Shown here in pieces: positions 1 to 8,243 of a stretch of DNA of 26,400 nt. The stretch is from CAMLHP01 sp035712285 (GTDB lineage Bacteria > Gemmatimonadota > Gemmatimonadetes > Gemmatimonadales > GWC2-71-9), in NCBI GenBank assembly GCA_035712285.1, contig DASTBA010000149.1:1-26400 (forward strand), read 5' to 3'. A program made the position numbers and the translations under genes. The notes beneath the pieces were generated by a model. The model was not told where the DNA came from. It was given only the letters and a program-made list of their open reading frames with translations, and searched no databases. How positions within the stretch are numbered: the first letter of the stretch is position 1; the number at the start of each line of letters is the position of its first letter.

Positions 1-56
1 GTGGAAGACCGGCGCCGTCATGCGCTGCATTGAACCCGATCGCATTTTGGAGTGTT

Positions 57-62
57 TACAAT
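57..62 (+). promoter_or_regulatory. Possible -10 box of the HD-GYP regulator gene
   Basis: The hexamer TACAAT matches the sigma70 -10 consensus in five of six positions and sits in a locally AT-rich patch about 80 bases before the chosen start at 143. The only TTG-type -35 candidate (TTGAAC, 30-35) is 21 bases away, which is too far for a normal spacer, so only the -10 is proposed. Confidence 0.3.
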
Positions 63-142
63 CAGGACCGGAGTTCCTACAGTATTGTGTCTGCCTGTAC
101 GGCGTCTGGCCCTCGTGGGCGCCCTTCGCCAAGGAATCTGCA

Positions 143-1198
143 ATGACTGCTGCACTCTCCGAACCGCTCCCGGACGGTTCGGCGCGCTGCCTCGTCGTGG
201 ACCCGGATCCGGACGTGCGCGAGGCGCTGATCGGCCTGCTGACCGCCCAGGGGCTGGCGTGCGCGGGCGTGGACACCGGCCGCGCGGCGCTGGACGCCCT
301 CGCGGTGTCCGACGGCCTCCCGCTCATCGTCTCGGACATCCGCATGCCGGACCTGGACGGCTTCGAGCTCCTCACCGAAGTGCGCCGCCGGTCCCCGGAT
401 ACGGCGGTGGTCCTGCTGAGCCGGGCATCGGACAGCGCCACGGCAGTCGAATGCCTGCACTACGGTGCGGCGGACTTCCTCCTCAAGCCGGTCTCCATCC
501 GCGAGCTCCGCGCCCGCGTGGTACGTGCCCTCGAGAAACGCGCCCTTTCCCTGCAGAACCGCTATTACCAGGAGTACCTCGAACACCGCATCCGGAGCCA
601 GGCGCACCGGATCCAGGAGATCTTCCTGCAGGGCGTCCAGATGCTGGCCCGCGCGCTGGAAGCCAAGGACGCCTACACCCGCGGCCATTCCATCCGCGTC
701 AGCCACTACGCCGTCGCCACCGCGCGCCAGCTCGGCTTCGGCGGAGAGGAACTGCAGCAGATCCGCCTGGGCGGCGAACTGCACGACATCGGCAAGATCG
801 GCACCCGCGAGGCCCTGCTCCTCAAGCCCGGCACGCTCACGCCCGATGAAGTGGGCCAGATCCGGGAGCACCCTGCTCTCGGCGAGCAGATGCTGGCCCC
901 GCTCGCGCACGAGTCACCGGCCGTGCTGCGCTGTGTCCGCTCCCACCACGAACGGGTGGACGGCGCCGGCTTCCCCGATGGCCTCGAGGGCGACTCCATC
1001 CCGATCGAAGCCCGGATCATCGCCGTGGCGGACAGCTTCGATGCCATGACCACCGACCGGCCGTATCGGGCGCCATACTCCGCCACCGCAGCCCGCGAGG
1101 AATTGCGGCGAGTCTCGGGGAGTCAGCTCGATCCCGACATCGTGCTGGCGTTCGATTCCGTCTACGAAGAACTCGCCGGACTGGTGCCGGTGCATTAA
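143..1198 (+). CDS. Response regulator with HD-GYP domain (probable cyclic-di-GMP phosphodiesterase)
   Basis: A 351-residue two-domain regulator. Residues about 15-130 form a receiver domain: acidic pair D20/D22, phospho-acceptor D65 in 'IVSDIRMPD', and K115 in 'LLKP'. A helical linker (about 135-170) leads to an HD-GYP domain with 'GELHDIGKIG' (HD at 214-215), 'HHERVDG' (268-274) and 'FDAMTTDRPYR'. The diagnostic GYP triplet reads G-F-P here (276-278). HD-GYP proteins hydrolyse cyclic-di-GMP, so phosphorylation by an unlinked sensor kinase probably controls second-messenger breakdown in the cytoplasm. The frame stays open to an ATG at 20, but the ATG at 143 has an AAGGA seven bases upstream, and the extra 41 residues look unlike any domain. 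No kinase gene is adjacent, so its partner is unknown. The gene faces DUF58 tail to tail. Confidence 0.9.
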   Translation: MTAALSEPLPDGSARCLVVDPDPDVREALIGLLTAQGLACAGVDTGRAALDALAVSDGLPLIVSDIRMPDLDGFELLTEVRRRSPDTAVVLLSRASDSATAVECLHYGAADFLLKPVSIRELRARVVRALEKRALSLQNRYYQEYLEHRIRSQAHRIQEIFLQGVQMLARALEAKDAYTRGHSIRVSHYAVATARQLGFGGEELQQIRLGGELHDIGKIGTREALLLKPGTLTPDEVGQIREHPALGEQMLAPLAHESPAVLRCVRSHHERVDGAGFPDGLEGDSIPIEARIIAVADSFDAMTTDRPYRAPYSATAAREELRRVSGSQLDPDIVLAFDSVYEELAGLVPVH

Positions 1199-1212
1199 GG
1201 TCGTCAGTCGAA

Positions 1213-1238
1213 GGTCACCAGTCGTACGACTTGTGACC
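1213..1238. terminator. Palindrome between convergent genes, likely bidirectional terminator
   Basis: A 26-base near-perfect palindrome centred on 1225/1226. The arms pair GGTCAC with GTGACC and AGTCGT with ACGACT, with one mismatch (1219/1232). It lies in the 48-base gap between the stop codons of the convergent HD-GYP and DUF58 genes, where a shared terminator is expected. There is no T-run, so it could also be a repeat element (compare the GTGACC/GGGTCAC-like words at 4531 and 13751). Confidence 0.5.
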
Positions 1239-1246
1239 CGGGACTC

Positions 1247-2557
1247 TCACAACACTCCCCGCCGCTTCAGCGCGTGGTATCTCTGCACCACCGCCTCCCC
1301 GGCGCTGTCCGGCGGCACATCCAGCACGATCACGCCCCGGCTCCGCATGGCATCCAGCGCCTGCGACCGCGCCAGCAGGAGTTCCTCGGCCGCGGCGCGT
1401 TCAAACGCCTCCGCCTCGCTCGCGGGCCGCGCTATCGCCATGCGTTCCAGCGCCGGATCCCGGAGCGTTACGGCCAGGGGCAGGTGCCGCGGCCGGAGCG
1501 TCGCTGCCTGCGCCACCAGGGCCGAACTCGCCGTGCGATCGATCACGTCGGTAAAGAACACGGTGAGGGCGCGCTTCCGGTTGCGCGCCGCCAGGTAATG
1601 GAAGGCCTGCGGGTAATTGCTCTCCACCAGCCGCCCCTCACCGAGCGCCAGCGCATCCAGCACCGCGCGCAGCGCCCGCCGCCCGCGCGCCGGCGCCACA
1701 TAGGACTGGATGGTGTCGGCAAAGACCAGCACGCCGACATCGTCATCGTGCTCCACCGCGGCATACGCCAGGCGCAAGGCGGCCTGCACCGCGCGCTCCA
1801 GCCTCGGCACCCCATCCGATTCGGCCGTCAGCAGCCGGCCCGCGTCGAGGATGAGCAGTACCCGTTGGCGGCGCTCGTCCTCGTAGACGCGGGCGATCGG
1901 CTTCCGGCGGCGCGCCGTGGCCTTCCAGTCAATGATGCGGGTGTCATCACCCGGCACCCATTCCCTCAGCCCCTCGAACAGCCGCCCCTCGCCCGGACGG
2001 CGGAGATTGCGCAGTCCGGCTTCCCGCCGGCGGACGGCCTGCGACGGCAACCCCCGCGACACCACGCCCGAGAGTGAGGGAAAGACCGTGGCCTCCCACG
2101 GCAGCAGCCGCCGCTCCTGCCGCCACGCCAGCCCGAGAGGTCCCAGCCGCCGGATGGAGATCGGGCCGCCGTCATCCCGCCCTCGGGATACCGGCGTAAG
2201 GTCCACCCGTTCCACCGTTTCGCCGGGCAGCGCCCGCAGCCGGCGCATCGGCATGTTCGCGCCGCCGAGCGGTCCGGGAAGCTGCTCCTTCACGTGCAGC
2301 TGCTGCGGGCGATGGGCACTGCTCGTCCACCGATACCACACCGGCAGCGTGCGACCCACCGAGAAGGCCGGCGGTGCCTCACGCGCAACCGTCAGCGCGG
2401 TCTTCCCCGCCTGCCACCCATCCACGAGCAGCAGCGCGATCCATCCGGCATCCAGCAGCAGGAGCAGGCCGAGTGCCCCGTTCCACGCGTAGCCGGCGGC
2501 AGCAAGCAGTGCGAGCAGGGCCGCACCGAGCAACCAGCGACGCGTGGGCACCAGCAT
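1247..2557 (-). CDS. DUF58 domain protein (MoxR-associated, vWA-like)
   Basis: A 436-residue protein with two hydrophobic N-terminal helices (about 9-26 and 29-46), a beta-rich middle and the DUF58 signature at about 198-216: 'LREWVPGDDTRIIDW' followed by K-A-T-A-R-R. After it comes 'VLLILDAGR' (D238), where vWA folds carry a MIDAS-type aspartate. DUF58 proteins are nearly always encoded with a MoxR AAA+ ATPase and are thought to be its partners or targets at the membrane. That holds here, since MoxR lies two genes upstream in the same operon. The start ATG is seven bases after the M1 peptidase stop, so the two are probably co-translated. It is the last gene of the operon. The biochemical role of this family is unproven. 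Confidence 0.88.
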   Translation of the reverse strand: MLVPTRRWLLGAALLALLAAAGYAWNGALGLLLLLDAGWIALLLVDGWQAGKTALTVAREAPPAFSVGRTLPVWYRWTSSAHRPQQLHVKEQLPGPLGGANMPMRRLRALPGETVERVDLTPVSRGRDDGGPISIRRLGPLGLAWRQERRLLPWEATVFPSLSGVVSRGLPSQAVRRREAGLRNLRRPGEGRLFEGLREWVPGDDTRIIDWKATARRRKPIARVYEDERRQRVLLILDAGRLLTAESDGVPRLERAVQAALRLAYAAVEHDDDVGVLVFADTIQSYVAPARGRRALRAVLDALALGEGRLVESNYPQAFHYLAARNRKRALTVFFTDVIDRTASSALVAQAATLRPRHLPLAVTLRDPALERMAIARPASEAEAFERAAAEELLLARSQALDAMRSRGVIVLDVPPDSAGEAVVQRYHALKRRGVL

Positions 2558-2564
2558 GGGCGAC

Positions 2565-4499
2565 TCAGCGCGCCGGCGCCGCGGCCTGCCGCGGCCAGAT
2601 GTTGTCGGTCACGTCGGAATCCGGGAAACGGCCATCCGGATCCACCACGATGCGCTCGATCCCGCTCCGGCCGAATGGCAGCACCGCCCGGAAGTCGCGG
2701 CGCCCGGTGAACCAGACACTCGCCGGATACGTCACCCGCACCGTCTGCCCCGTGACCCGCGCGTTCGCGAGCCCGCGCACCGGGGGTGGCGTCCCCTTGA
2801 ACGTGACGCCCAATACCACCGGCGACGGCATGTCGCCACCCTGATGCACCGTGACCGTCAGGCGGCTACCGCTCCGGGTGACGCCGGTGATGGAGTTGTC
2901 GGTGCTGGCGGTGGTGAAGAGCCAGTAGTACCAGAACCAGCCGAGATCGCGCCCGAGCGCCTTGTCCATGTAGAACATGTAGTCCCAGGGCGAGGGGTGC
3001 TTGAAGCGCCAGGCATGGGCATAGCCGCTCATGGCGCGCTGGACGGCGGAGTCACCCACGATGCCGCCCAGCATGGAGAGCATCATCGGCGCCTTGCCGT
3101 AGGTCACGAACGAATAGCGCGGCCCGTCGTAGTTGGCGTCCCACATCATCGACGGCTCGGACTCGTCGCCGGCGATGCGGCCGTAGGCGCGCCCCAGCCC
3201 GTCCAGCCGCGGCAGCGTGTCACGAAAGGCCGCGCCCGACAGGGTGTTCATGTACTGATTAAAGCCCTCGTCCATCCAGCCGTACCAGGTCTCGTTGACC
3301 CCGACCATCATCGGCCACCACTGGTGACCGATCTCGTGATCGGTGACGCCGAAGCCGGCGCCGCTCATGGTGAGCGACGGATACTCCATCCCGCTCTCGG
3401 GACCGTCCACCTGGGTGAAGCCGGGGAACGCATACGGCATCCAGAGGTTCGAGTAGTACTCCAGCGCATGCCGCGCATAGGCGCCGGTCTGCTTGTACCG
3501 GCCGTGTTCCGGCAGGTAGAAGATGCTGACCGGGATGACGCCCTTCCCGGGGATCGTGGCGCGGGTCGCATCCCAGACGAATTCGTTCGACGTGGCCCAG
3601 GCAAAGTCCGCCACGCTGTCGGCGGTGAAGTGCCAGGAGAGCCGGTCGCCGGCGGCGGTGGCCTTGCCCGCGCCGCGGTCGTCGGGCCCGACGATGACAA
3701 TCTGGCTGTCGCTCGCCGTCGCGCGGGCGAGTCGCTCGCGCACCGCCGGCGCCAGGACCTGCTCGGCGTTCTGCAGCACGCCGGTGGCGCCCACCAGCCA
3801 CCCCGCCGGCAGGTCCAGTGTCACGTCGAAGGAGCCGAAGTTGTTGTAGAACTCCGCGTCGCCCAGGTAGGGATCGATGTTCCAGCCCCGCAGGTCGTCA
3901 TACATCGCGACCTGCGGATACCACTGGGCCACCTGAAAGAGGCGGTGGCCCCAGCTGCCCATGCGATCACCCCGGGCGTTCTCCGGCACCAGCGGCACCT
4001 GGAACGACCAGGACACCTCGAAGGTGCCGGTGCCGTGGGCCGGGATCGGCTTCTGCAGCCGGACCGGCACCACCGTCTCCCGATTCCAGCCCTCCGGAAC
4101 CGGCACCGAGTCGCCGTTCGCGACCAGGCCGGTGACGGTCATGCCCTGGGTGAGGGCCGCCACCGGCGCGGAACGCGCCACATTGGGCCGGAAGAGGTTC
4201 TGGTACAGCCGGAGCTGCACGACGGCGAGGCTGTCGGGCGAGTTGTTGACCAGTGTGATCCGTTCGTGCCCGGTCACCGTGGAGCTGGCCGGATCGAGCG
4301 AGGCCTGGATCGCGTAATCGGTCCGGAGTTGCCAGTACTTCGCGGTGGGTGAGCCGGAAGAGTCCCGCGTGCCCGCCGCGAGGGCGCGCTGAAAGGATCG
4401 GGTGATCGGTATGGTGCGGCGGATGGCGCGCCCGGGCGACTGCGCCGCAAGCGGAAGGGCAATCAGGGAGAGGACGGACAGTGCTGCGACTGCACGCAT
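2565..4499 (-). CDS. Exported M1-family zinc metallopeptidase
   Basis: A 644-residue protein with a signal peptide (MRAVAALSVLSLIALPLAAQ, cut near residue 20). The zinc site is complete: H-E-I-G-H at 388-392 followed by exactly 18 residues and E411 in 'WMDEGFNQY'. This is the HExxH-x18-E arrangement of M1 (gluzincin) aminopeptidases. The substrate-binding GxMEN motif is replaced by 'SGMEYPS' (GMEYP 370-374), common in bacterial M1 proteins outside the classical aminopeptidase N group. An N-terminal beta-sandwich (about 50-260) precedes the catalytic domain. The start at 4499 is preferred over an in-frame ATG at 4535 because AGGAG lies just upstream and the signal peptide begins there. It sits inside the MoxR operon between moxR (55-base gap) and DUF58 (7-base gap), suggesting processing of envelope proteins or peptides. 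Its substrate is unknown. Confidence 0.9.
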   Translation of the reverse strand: MRAVAALSVLSLIALPLAAQSPGRAIRRTIPITRSFQRALAAGTRDSSGSPTAKYWQLRTDYAIQASLDPASSTVTGHERITLVNNSPDSLAVVQLRLYQNLFRPNVARSAPVAALTQGMTVTGLVANGDSVPVPEGWNRETVVPVRLQKPIPAHGTGTFEVSWSFQVPLVPENARGDRMGSWGHRLFQVAQWYPQVAMYDDLRGWNIDPYLGDAEFYNNFGSFDVTLDLPAGWLVGATGVLQNAEQVLAPAVRERLARATASDSQIVIVGPDDRGAGKATAAGDRLSWHFTADSVADFAWATSNEFVWDATRATIPGKGVIPVSIFYLPEHGRYKQTGAYARHALEYYSNLWMPYAFPGFTQVDGPESGMEYPSLTMSGAGFGVTDHEIGHQWWPMMVGVNETWYGWMDEGFNQYMNTLSGAAFRDTLPRLDGLGRAYGRIAGDESEPSMMWDANYDGPRYSFVTYGKAPMMLSMLGGIVGDSAVQRAMSGYAHAWRFKHPSPWDYMFYMDKALGRDLGWFWYYWLFTTASTDNSITGVTRSGSRLTVTVHQGGDMPSPVVLGVTFKGTPPPVRGLANARVTGQTVRVTYPASVWFTGRRDFRAVLPFGRSGIERIVVDPDGRFPDSDVTDNIWPRQAAAPAR

Positions 4500-4530
4500 T
4501 GCTTGCTCCTGTAAGGGACACGGAACACAG

Positions 4531-4554
4531 GTCACGAGTCTCGAGTCTCGCGTC
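4531..4554. repeat. Short degenerate repeat of GAGTC/CGAGTCTCG type
   Basis: The gap between moxR and the M1 peptidase gene contains GTCACGAGTC followed by TCGAGTCTCG and CGTC: tandem copies of a CGAGTCT-like word. Similar words occur at 1199-1246 and 13751-13813. It is low-complexity intergenic filler with no recognisable regulatory boxes. Confidence 0.4.
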
Positions 4555-5520
4555 CTACCTTGGCGCCTCCACCCGTTCGATGACGGCGGCGAGCGCGCTG
4601 TCGGCGCTCACGCCCTCGAGCTCGAGTTCGGGGGCCACCACCACCCGGTGGCGAAGCACCGCGGGGGCGGCCGCCTTCACGTCATCCGGCGTCACATACG
4701 CGCGGCCATCGAGCAGGGCGCCGGCCTGCGCCATCTTGAGCAGCCCTACGCTCGCCCGGGGCGACGCGCCCAGCGTGAGCGCCGGGGCATTCCGCGTGGC
4801 GCGCACGATCCCGGTGATGTACGCGACCAGCGAAGGTTCGACCCGGACGCGCGATGCGGCGCGCTGGAGGGCGGCGAGGCCCGCCCGATCGAGCACCGGC
4901 CGGACGCCATAGGTGGCGGGCCGATCCGATTCGAAGCCGTCCAGCACCCGGTGCAGGATGCCCTGCTCCACCTCCGCCTCCGGATACCCCAGCTCCACCT
5001 TGACCAGGAAGCGGTCGAGCTCCGCCTCCGGCAGCGGGTAGGTGCCCTCGAACTCCACCGGGTTCTGGGTGGCGAAGACGGTGAACTCGCCGCTCAGCGC
5101 ATGGGAGACGCCGTCCACCGTCACGCTCCGCTCCTGCATCGCCTCGAGCAGCGCCGCCTGGGTCTTGGCCGGGGCGCGGTTGATCTCGTCCGCCAGCACG
5201 AGATCGCCGAAGATCGGCCCGGGCCGGAAGGTGAACTGGCCGTCGCTGCCGAGCACGCTCACACCGGTCACGTCCGAGGGCATGAGATCGGGTGTGAACT
5301 GGATGCGCCGGAATCCGAGGTGGAGACATTCCGCCAGCGCCCGGACCAGCAGGGTCTTGGCGGTGCCGGGCACTCCTTCGAGCAGGACGTGCCCCCGTGC
5401 CATGAGCGCCGCGAGGGCCTCGCGAACCGCCCGCTCCTGACCCAGCACCACGCTGCCGACGCCGGCGACGAGCCGCGCGCCGATGTCCGCCAGAGGTGCC
5501 GCCTCGTCGTCCCGCATCAT
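4555..5520 (-). CDS. MoxR-family AAA+ ATPase
   Basis: A 321-residue AAA+ ATPase with the MoxR pattern: 'VLGQERAVREALAAL', Walker A GVPGTAKT (49-56), Walker B LVLADE (107-112) followed by INRAPAKTQAALLEAM, sensor-1 'TQNP' (151-154), 'FEGTYPLPEAELDRF' with the arginine at about 170, and a C-terminal lid helix region. MoxR proteins are proposed to be chaperone-like ATPases that act with DUF58/vWA proteins on membrane or secreted clients. The start is set at 5520, where ATGA overlaps the stop of the upstream DUF4350 gene. An in-frame start at 5538 would lie inside that gene. Its neighbours (DUF4350, DUF4129, DUF58) are the standard MoxR partners. The client is not known. Confidence 0.93.
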   Translation of the reverse strand: MMRDDEAAPLADIGARLVAGVGSVVLGQERAVREALAALMARGHVLLEGVPGTAKTLLVRALAECLHLGFRRIQFTPDLMPSDVTGVSVLGSDGQFTFRPGPIFGDLVLADEINRAPAKTQAALLEAMQERSVTVDGVSHALSGEFTVFATQNPVEFEGTYPLPEAELDRFLVKVELGYPEAEVEQGILHRVLDGFESDRPATYGVRPVLDRAGLAALQRAASRVRVEPSLVAYITGIVRATRNAPALTLGASPRASVGLLKMAQAGALLDGRAYVTPDDVKAAAPAVLRHRVVVAPELELEGVSADSALAAVIERVEAPR

Positions 5521-6692
5521 GGTCTCAGGTCCCGCCACACATCCTCCACGGCGAGCGCGGCGGCGCGGACACCGGATGCGTCCGCCCCTCCGCGCAGAAG
5601 AGTGAGAAGCCGCTCCGCCGCAGCCCGGCCATCCGGGGTGCGCACGCGCGGCACGATCGAGGCCAGCCAGTCCCTCGTGGAGAGCCGGCCCTGCTCTCCC
5701 GGGCCCGCGAGGCGCCGCCGAAGCCCCTTCACGATGAGGGATACGGCCACGTCATGGCCGCGCGCGGCAGCGAGCGCCGTGGCCAGGGCATGGACGTGCT
5801 CCAGCGAGGAACGGCGCTTCCGCACCAGCACGCGGCGCGCTGGGCCGAAGCGGATGGCGCCGGCCGCGAGGGCCAGTACCGCCACCAGCGTCACTTGCAG
5901 AATACCCCATCCCGCGGGCGTTGCCACGAGCCAGTGACGGGTCGCGGAAACCAGGCCGCCTTCCGGACCGAACCCCTGGTGATATTCGTCCACCACGACA
6001 TGCCGATAGTGTCCTGCGACGAGCCCGAGCGCGAACTCTCCCGCATGGGTATCGCGCACCAGGTGATTGGTGAACGGGGCACCGTCGGCGAGCAGCACGG
6101 CGACCCCGCCTGAGTCCAGCCGGGCGCGCAGCATGAAGGGCTGGCCGCCGGTGGTGACCAGCAGCGTATCGAGCTGGTAGCGGCCCGCCGAGCATCCGGC
6201 AGTCTGCACGGCCATCCCCCCGAAACGGCTCCGGCGTGCGCGCGCGGTGTCGAACGCCGCGGTCACGGGAACGGTGTCTCCGCCGATCAGCACGCGCGCA
6301 CCGAACCGCGGGACACTGCCGAGACCGAAGCAGCGGAGGTACGTATCGGTACTGCCTCCCGCCGCCAGGACGCCGCCCGAGCCGCGCTGCCACGCCAGCA
6401 GCCGCTGGGCATCGAGGTCCGACAACGGCATCGCCGGATCGAGCAGGGCCAGGACCGAGGCGGAGTCCGGCGCCGGCCAGTCGAGGCTGCGGCGCCGGAA
6501 CCGCTGGACACGAACGCCGAGGAGACCGAGCGCATCCGCCCAGGCGCGCGCGCCGTCAGGGCCCGACAGATAGGTGGAGCGCCGGAGATCGGCATCCTCG
6601 GGCCGCGCCTGCCGGTGGCCAAGCTGGGCGGCAACAAAACCGACGACGAGGAGAAGTCCACCCGCGACGATCAGACTAGTGCGCGGCTGCAT
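5517..6692 (-). CDS. DUF4350 membrane protein of the MoxR cluster
   Basis: A 391-residue protein with an N-terminal membrane helix (about 7-24), then a soluble domain with 'YLSGPDGARAWADALGLLGVRVQRFRR' and 'LLAWQRGSGGVLAAGG'. This resembles the DUF4350 (GATase-like) fold that sits outside the membrane. A second membrane helix follows near 'ILQVTLVAVLALAAGAIRF' and then a cytoplasmic tail. The open frame runs to 6986, but the start at 6692 has GGAG about seven bases upstream and begins at the membrane helix. It overlaps the DUF4129 gene by 17 bases and moxR by 4 bases, so co-translation is likely. DUF4350 genes are usual companions of MoxR, DUF58 and DUF4129. The molecular role is unknown. Confidence 0.8.
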   Translation of the reverse strand: MQPRTSLIVAGGLLLVVGFVAAQLGHRQARPEDADLRRSTYLSGPDGARAWADALGLLGVRVQRFRRRSLDWPAPDSASVLALLDPAMPLSDLDAQRLLAWQRGSGGVLAAGGSTDTYLRCFGLGSVPRFGARVLIGGDTVPVTAAFDTARARRSRFGGMAVQTAGCSAGRYQLDTLLVTTGGQPFMLRARLDSGGVAVLLADGAPFTNHLVRDTHAGEFALGLVAGHYRHVVVDEYHQGFGPEGGLVSATRHWLVATPAGWGILQVTLVAVLALAAGAIRFGPARRVLVRKRRSSLEHVHALATALAAARGHDVAVSLIVKGLRRRLAGPGEQGRLSTRDWLASIVPRVRTPDGRAAAERLLTLLRGGADASGVRAAALAVEDVWRDLRP

Positions 6693-7293
6693 GCCACTCT
6701 CCGAGCGCCTCGCGCTGCCAGCGGGCAAACTCCTCGGCGCCGAACGGCGCACCGCCGAAGGCGGCGCCGTAGAGGTCGCGCACCAGCCCGCGCAGGCGCG
6801 GACGATCCGACTCGGCGAGCCGGGCTTCCCGGGCACACTCCGCCGGGGTCTTGGCGGGATGATACTGGAGCAGCCCATACCCTTCGAGCCGGCGAGCGAG
6901 CGCCACGAATGCCGCCTGCACCGCGTCGGCAAAGCGTCCCTCACGCGCCAGCCGGTCCGCCTCCGCCTGGAACCAGGCCGCGTCATGCGGGCGGGCCGGG
7001 CCCTCCGCCGGGAGGCCGCTCGCCCCCGACTGCGCCGTGCGCGTCGTGCGGATCAGCAGCCAGGCGGCGTGCAGGATCACCGCCAGGAGCACCAGCACCA
7101 GCAGCGTGATGAATGCCCGGTACACCAGGGGATTGATATCGTGGAGGCGCGTGAGCCAGGCCATGAGTTCGAGCCAGCGGGCGTGCAGCCACGAGACGGC
7201 GGTGTCCTGCGGGCGCCAGTCATAGGCGGAGGACCGGAAGACCGAATCCAGCGCCGCGCGGAGCGAATCGGGCGGTACGGGAAGAGGCGTCAC
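6676..7293 (-). CDS. DUF4129 single-pass membrane protein of the MoxR cluster
   Basis: A 205-residue protein. One strong membrane helix (about 61-81, 'FITLLVLVLLAVILHAAWLL') separates an N-terminal extracytoplasmic part from a C-terminal domain at about 105-200. That domain contains 'WFQAEADRLAREGRFADAVQ', 'LARRLEGYGLL', 'TPAECAREA' and 'LVRDLYGAAFG', the pattern of DUF4129. It starts with GTG at 7293, forming a GTGA overlap with the stop of the upstream membrane-protein gene. DUF4129 domains are often fused to transglutaminase-like proteins or encoded beside MoxR, and the context agrees. Function is not established. Confidence 0.8.
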   Translation of the reverse strand: MTPLPVPPDSLRAALDSVFRSSAYDWRPQDTAVSWLHARWLELMAWLTRLHDINPLVYRAFITLLVLVLLAVILHAAWLLIRTTRTAQSGASGLPAEGPARPHDAAWFQAEADRLAREGRFADAVQAAFVALARRLEGYGLLQYHPAKTPAECAREARLAESDRPRLRGLVRDLYGAAFGGAPFGAEEFARWQREALGEWHAAAH

Positions 7294-8141
7294 GAGGGCA
7301 TCGCGGCGGCGAGCACCTCGAGATCGAACGCCTCCTTGCGGACCCGGAGGTCATAGTAGAGCAGTGTCAGCACGCAGTAGAAGAGGGGAGTGACGACGAG
7401 CGAGACCACGTATGACAGTGACAGCATCAGCAGCGACACCGTCGTCTCGGCGCGGCCGGCGGAGAATGCCCCGGCCACGCCCATGACGCCGACGAACGGA
7501 ATCGAGATCAGCAGGGCGGTCACGAACAGGACGCCGATCACGCGGAGGCGCGAGCCCCGGGTGAGCGCCCAGGAGCGCCGCAGCGCCTGCGTCGCCTCCA
7601 GGCGCTCCAGCACCAGGGCGGGCGTCGAGACGGCCAGCCCGGCGAAGATCGCCACCGGCACGAGCATGAGCCCGAATCCCGAGAGCATCAGCAGCGCCCC
7701 GAAGCCGGGGTTGCGCGGCACCCCCAGCGCGCTCGGCAGCATGAACGCCATCCCCGCCGTGAGGGCGCCGGCGGCCGGGATGGACGAGACCATCAGCACC
7801 AGGCCCATGGCCAAGGAGAGCGTGATCACGGCGCCGAGCATCCGGCGCGCTTGCCGGAGCGCCGGGAGCGCCGCCAGCGTGCGGCCCAGGTAATTCTCCG
7901 AGATGATGAGCGCAACGGCAGTGCTGGCGAGGGCGGACAGGACGAACGACGCCAGCATGATGAGGAGATAGCCGACGCCAAGCTGCTGCCCGTTCGCCGC
8001 CGAATAGACCTGGATGGGATAGATCCAGCCCACGCAGCAGACCTGTACCAGCACCAGCGGCACGAAGAGCCGGCGGTACAGGTTCACCGCATGATCGAGA
8101 ATCTCGCCGAAGGTGAGCGGGCGCAGCGCCGTATCGGGCAT
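7290..8141 (-). CDS. Polytopic membrane protein, glycerophosphodiesterase membrane-domain-like
   Basis: A 283-residue integral membrane protein with about six hydrophobic segments (about 25-45, 57-80, 103-137, 148-178, 203-226, 235-262). The N-terminus 'LRPLTFGEILDHAVNLYRRLF', the loop 'LVLERLEATQALRRSWALTRGSRLRVIG' and the end 'LLYYDLRVRKEAFDLEVLA' are typical of the membrane-domain family annotated after glycerophosphoryl diester phosphodiesterases. No phosphodiesterase domain is present. The start at 8141 is chosen for the AGGAA just upstream; the frame stays open to 8309 but those residues look non-coding. It is the first gene of the MoxR operon and faces the divergent RDD-SpoIIM gene across about 100 bases. 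Role unknown. Confidence 0.75.
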   Translation of the reverse strand: MPDTALRPLTFGEILDHAVNLYRRLFVPLVLVQVCCVGWIYPIQVYSAANGQQLGVGYLLIMLASFVLSALASTAVALIISENYLGRTLAALPALRQARRMLGAVITLSLAMGLVLMVSSIPAAGALTAGMAFMLPSALGVPRNPGFGALLMLSGFGLMLVPVAIFAGLAVSTPALVLERLEATQALRRSWALTRGSRLRVIGVLFVTALLISIPFVGVMGVAGAFSAGRAETTVSLLMLSLSYVVSLVVTPLFYCVLTLLYYDLRVRKEAFDLEVLAAAMPS

Positions 8142-8243
8142 GAGCGTTCCTGGGGCGGGCAAGGATGGTCCACCGTTGACTATCGGCGAAAGATGCGGCG
8201 GGGCTGGCTTCCGCGCGAGTCCCGTTCGGCGGTACGTTGAGGC

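Noticed and set aside
2544..4352. A 602-codon open frame on the plus strand opposite the M1 peptidase
   Set aside because: It is the mirror frame of a GC-rich gene: Arg/His/Pro/Gly-rich, no domain or ribosome site, while the minus strand has a signal peptide and a complete zinc site.
8142..8243. Divergent promoter pair between the MoxR operon and RDD-SpoIIM
   Set aside because: A promoter must be near, and TTGACT occurs at 8176-8181, but no -10 with acceptable spacing was found on either strand, so no boxes are listed.
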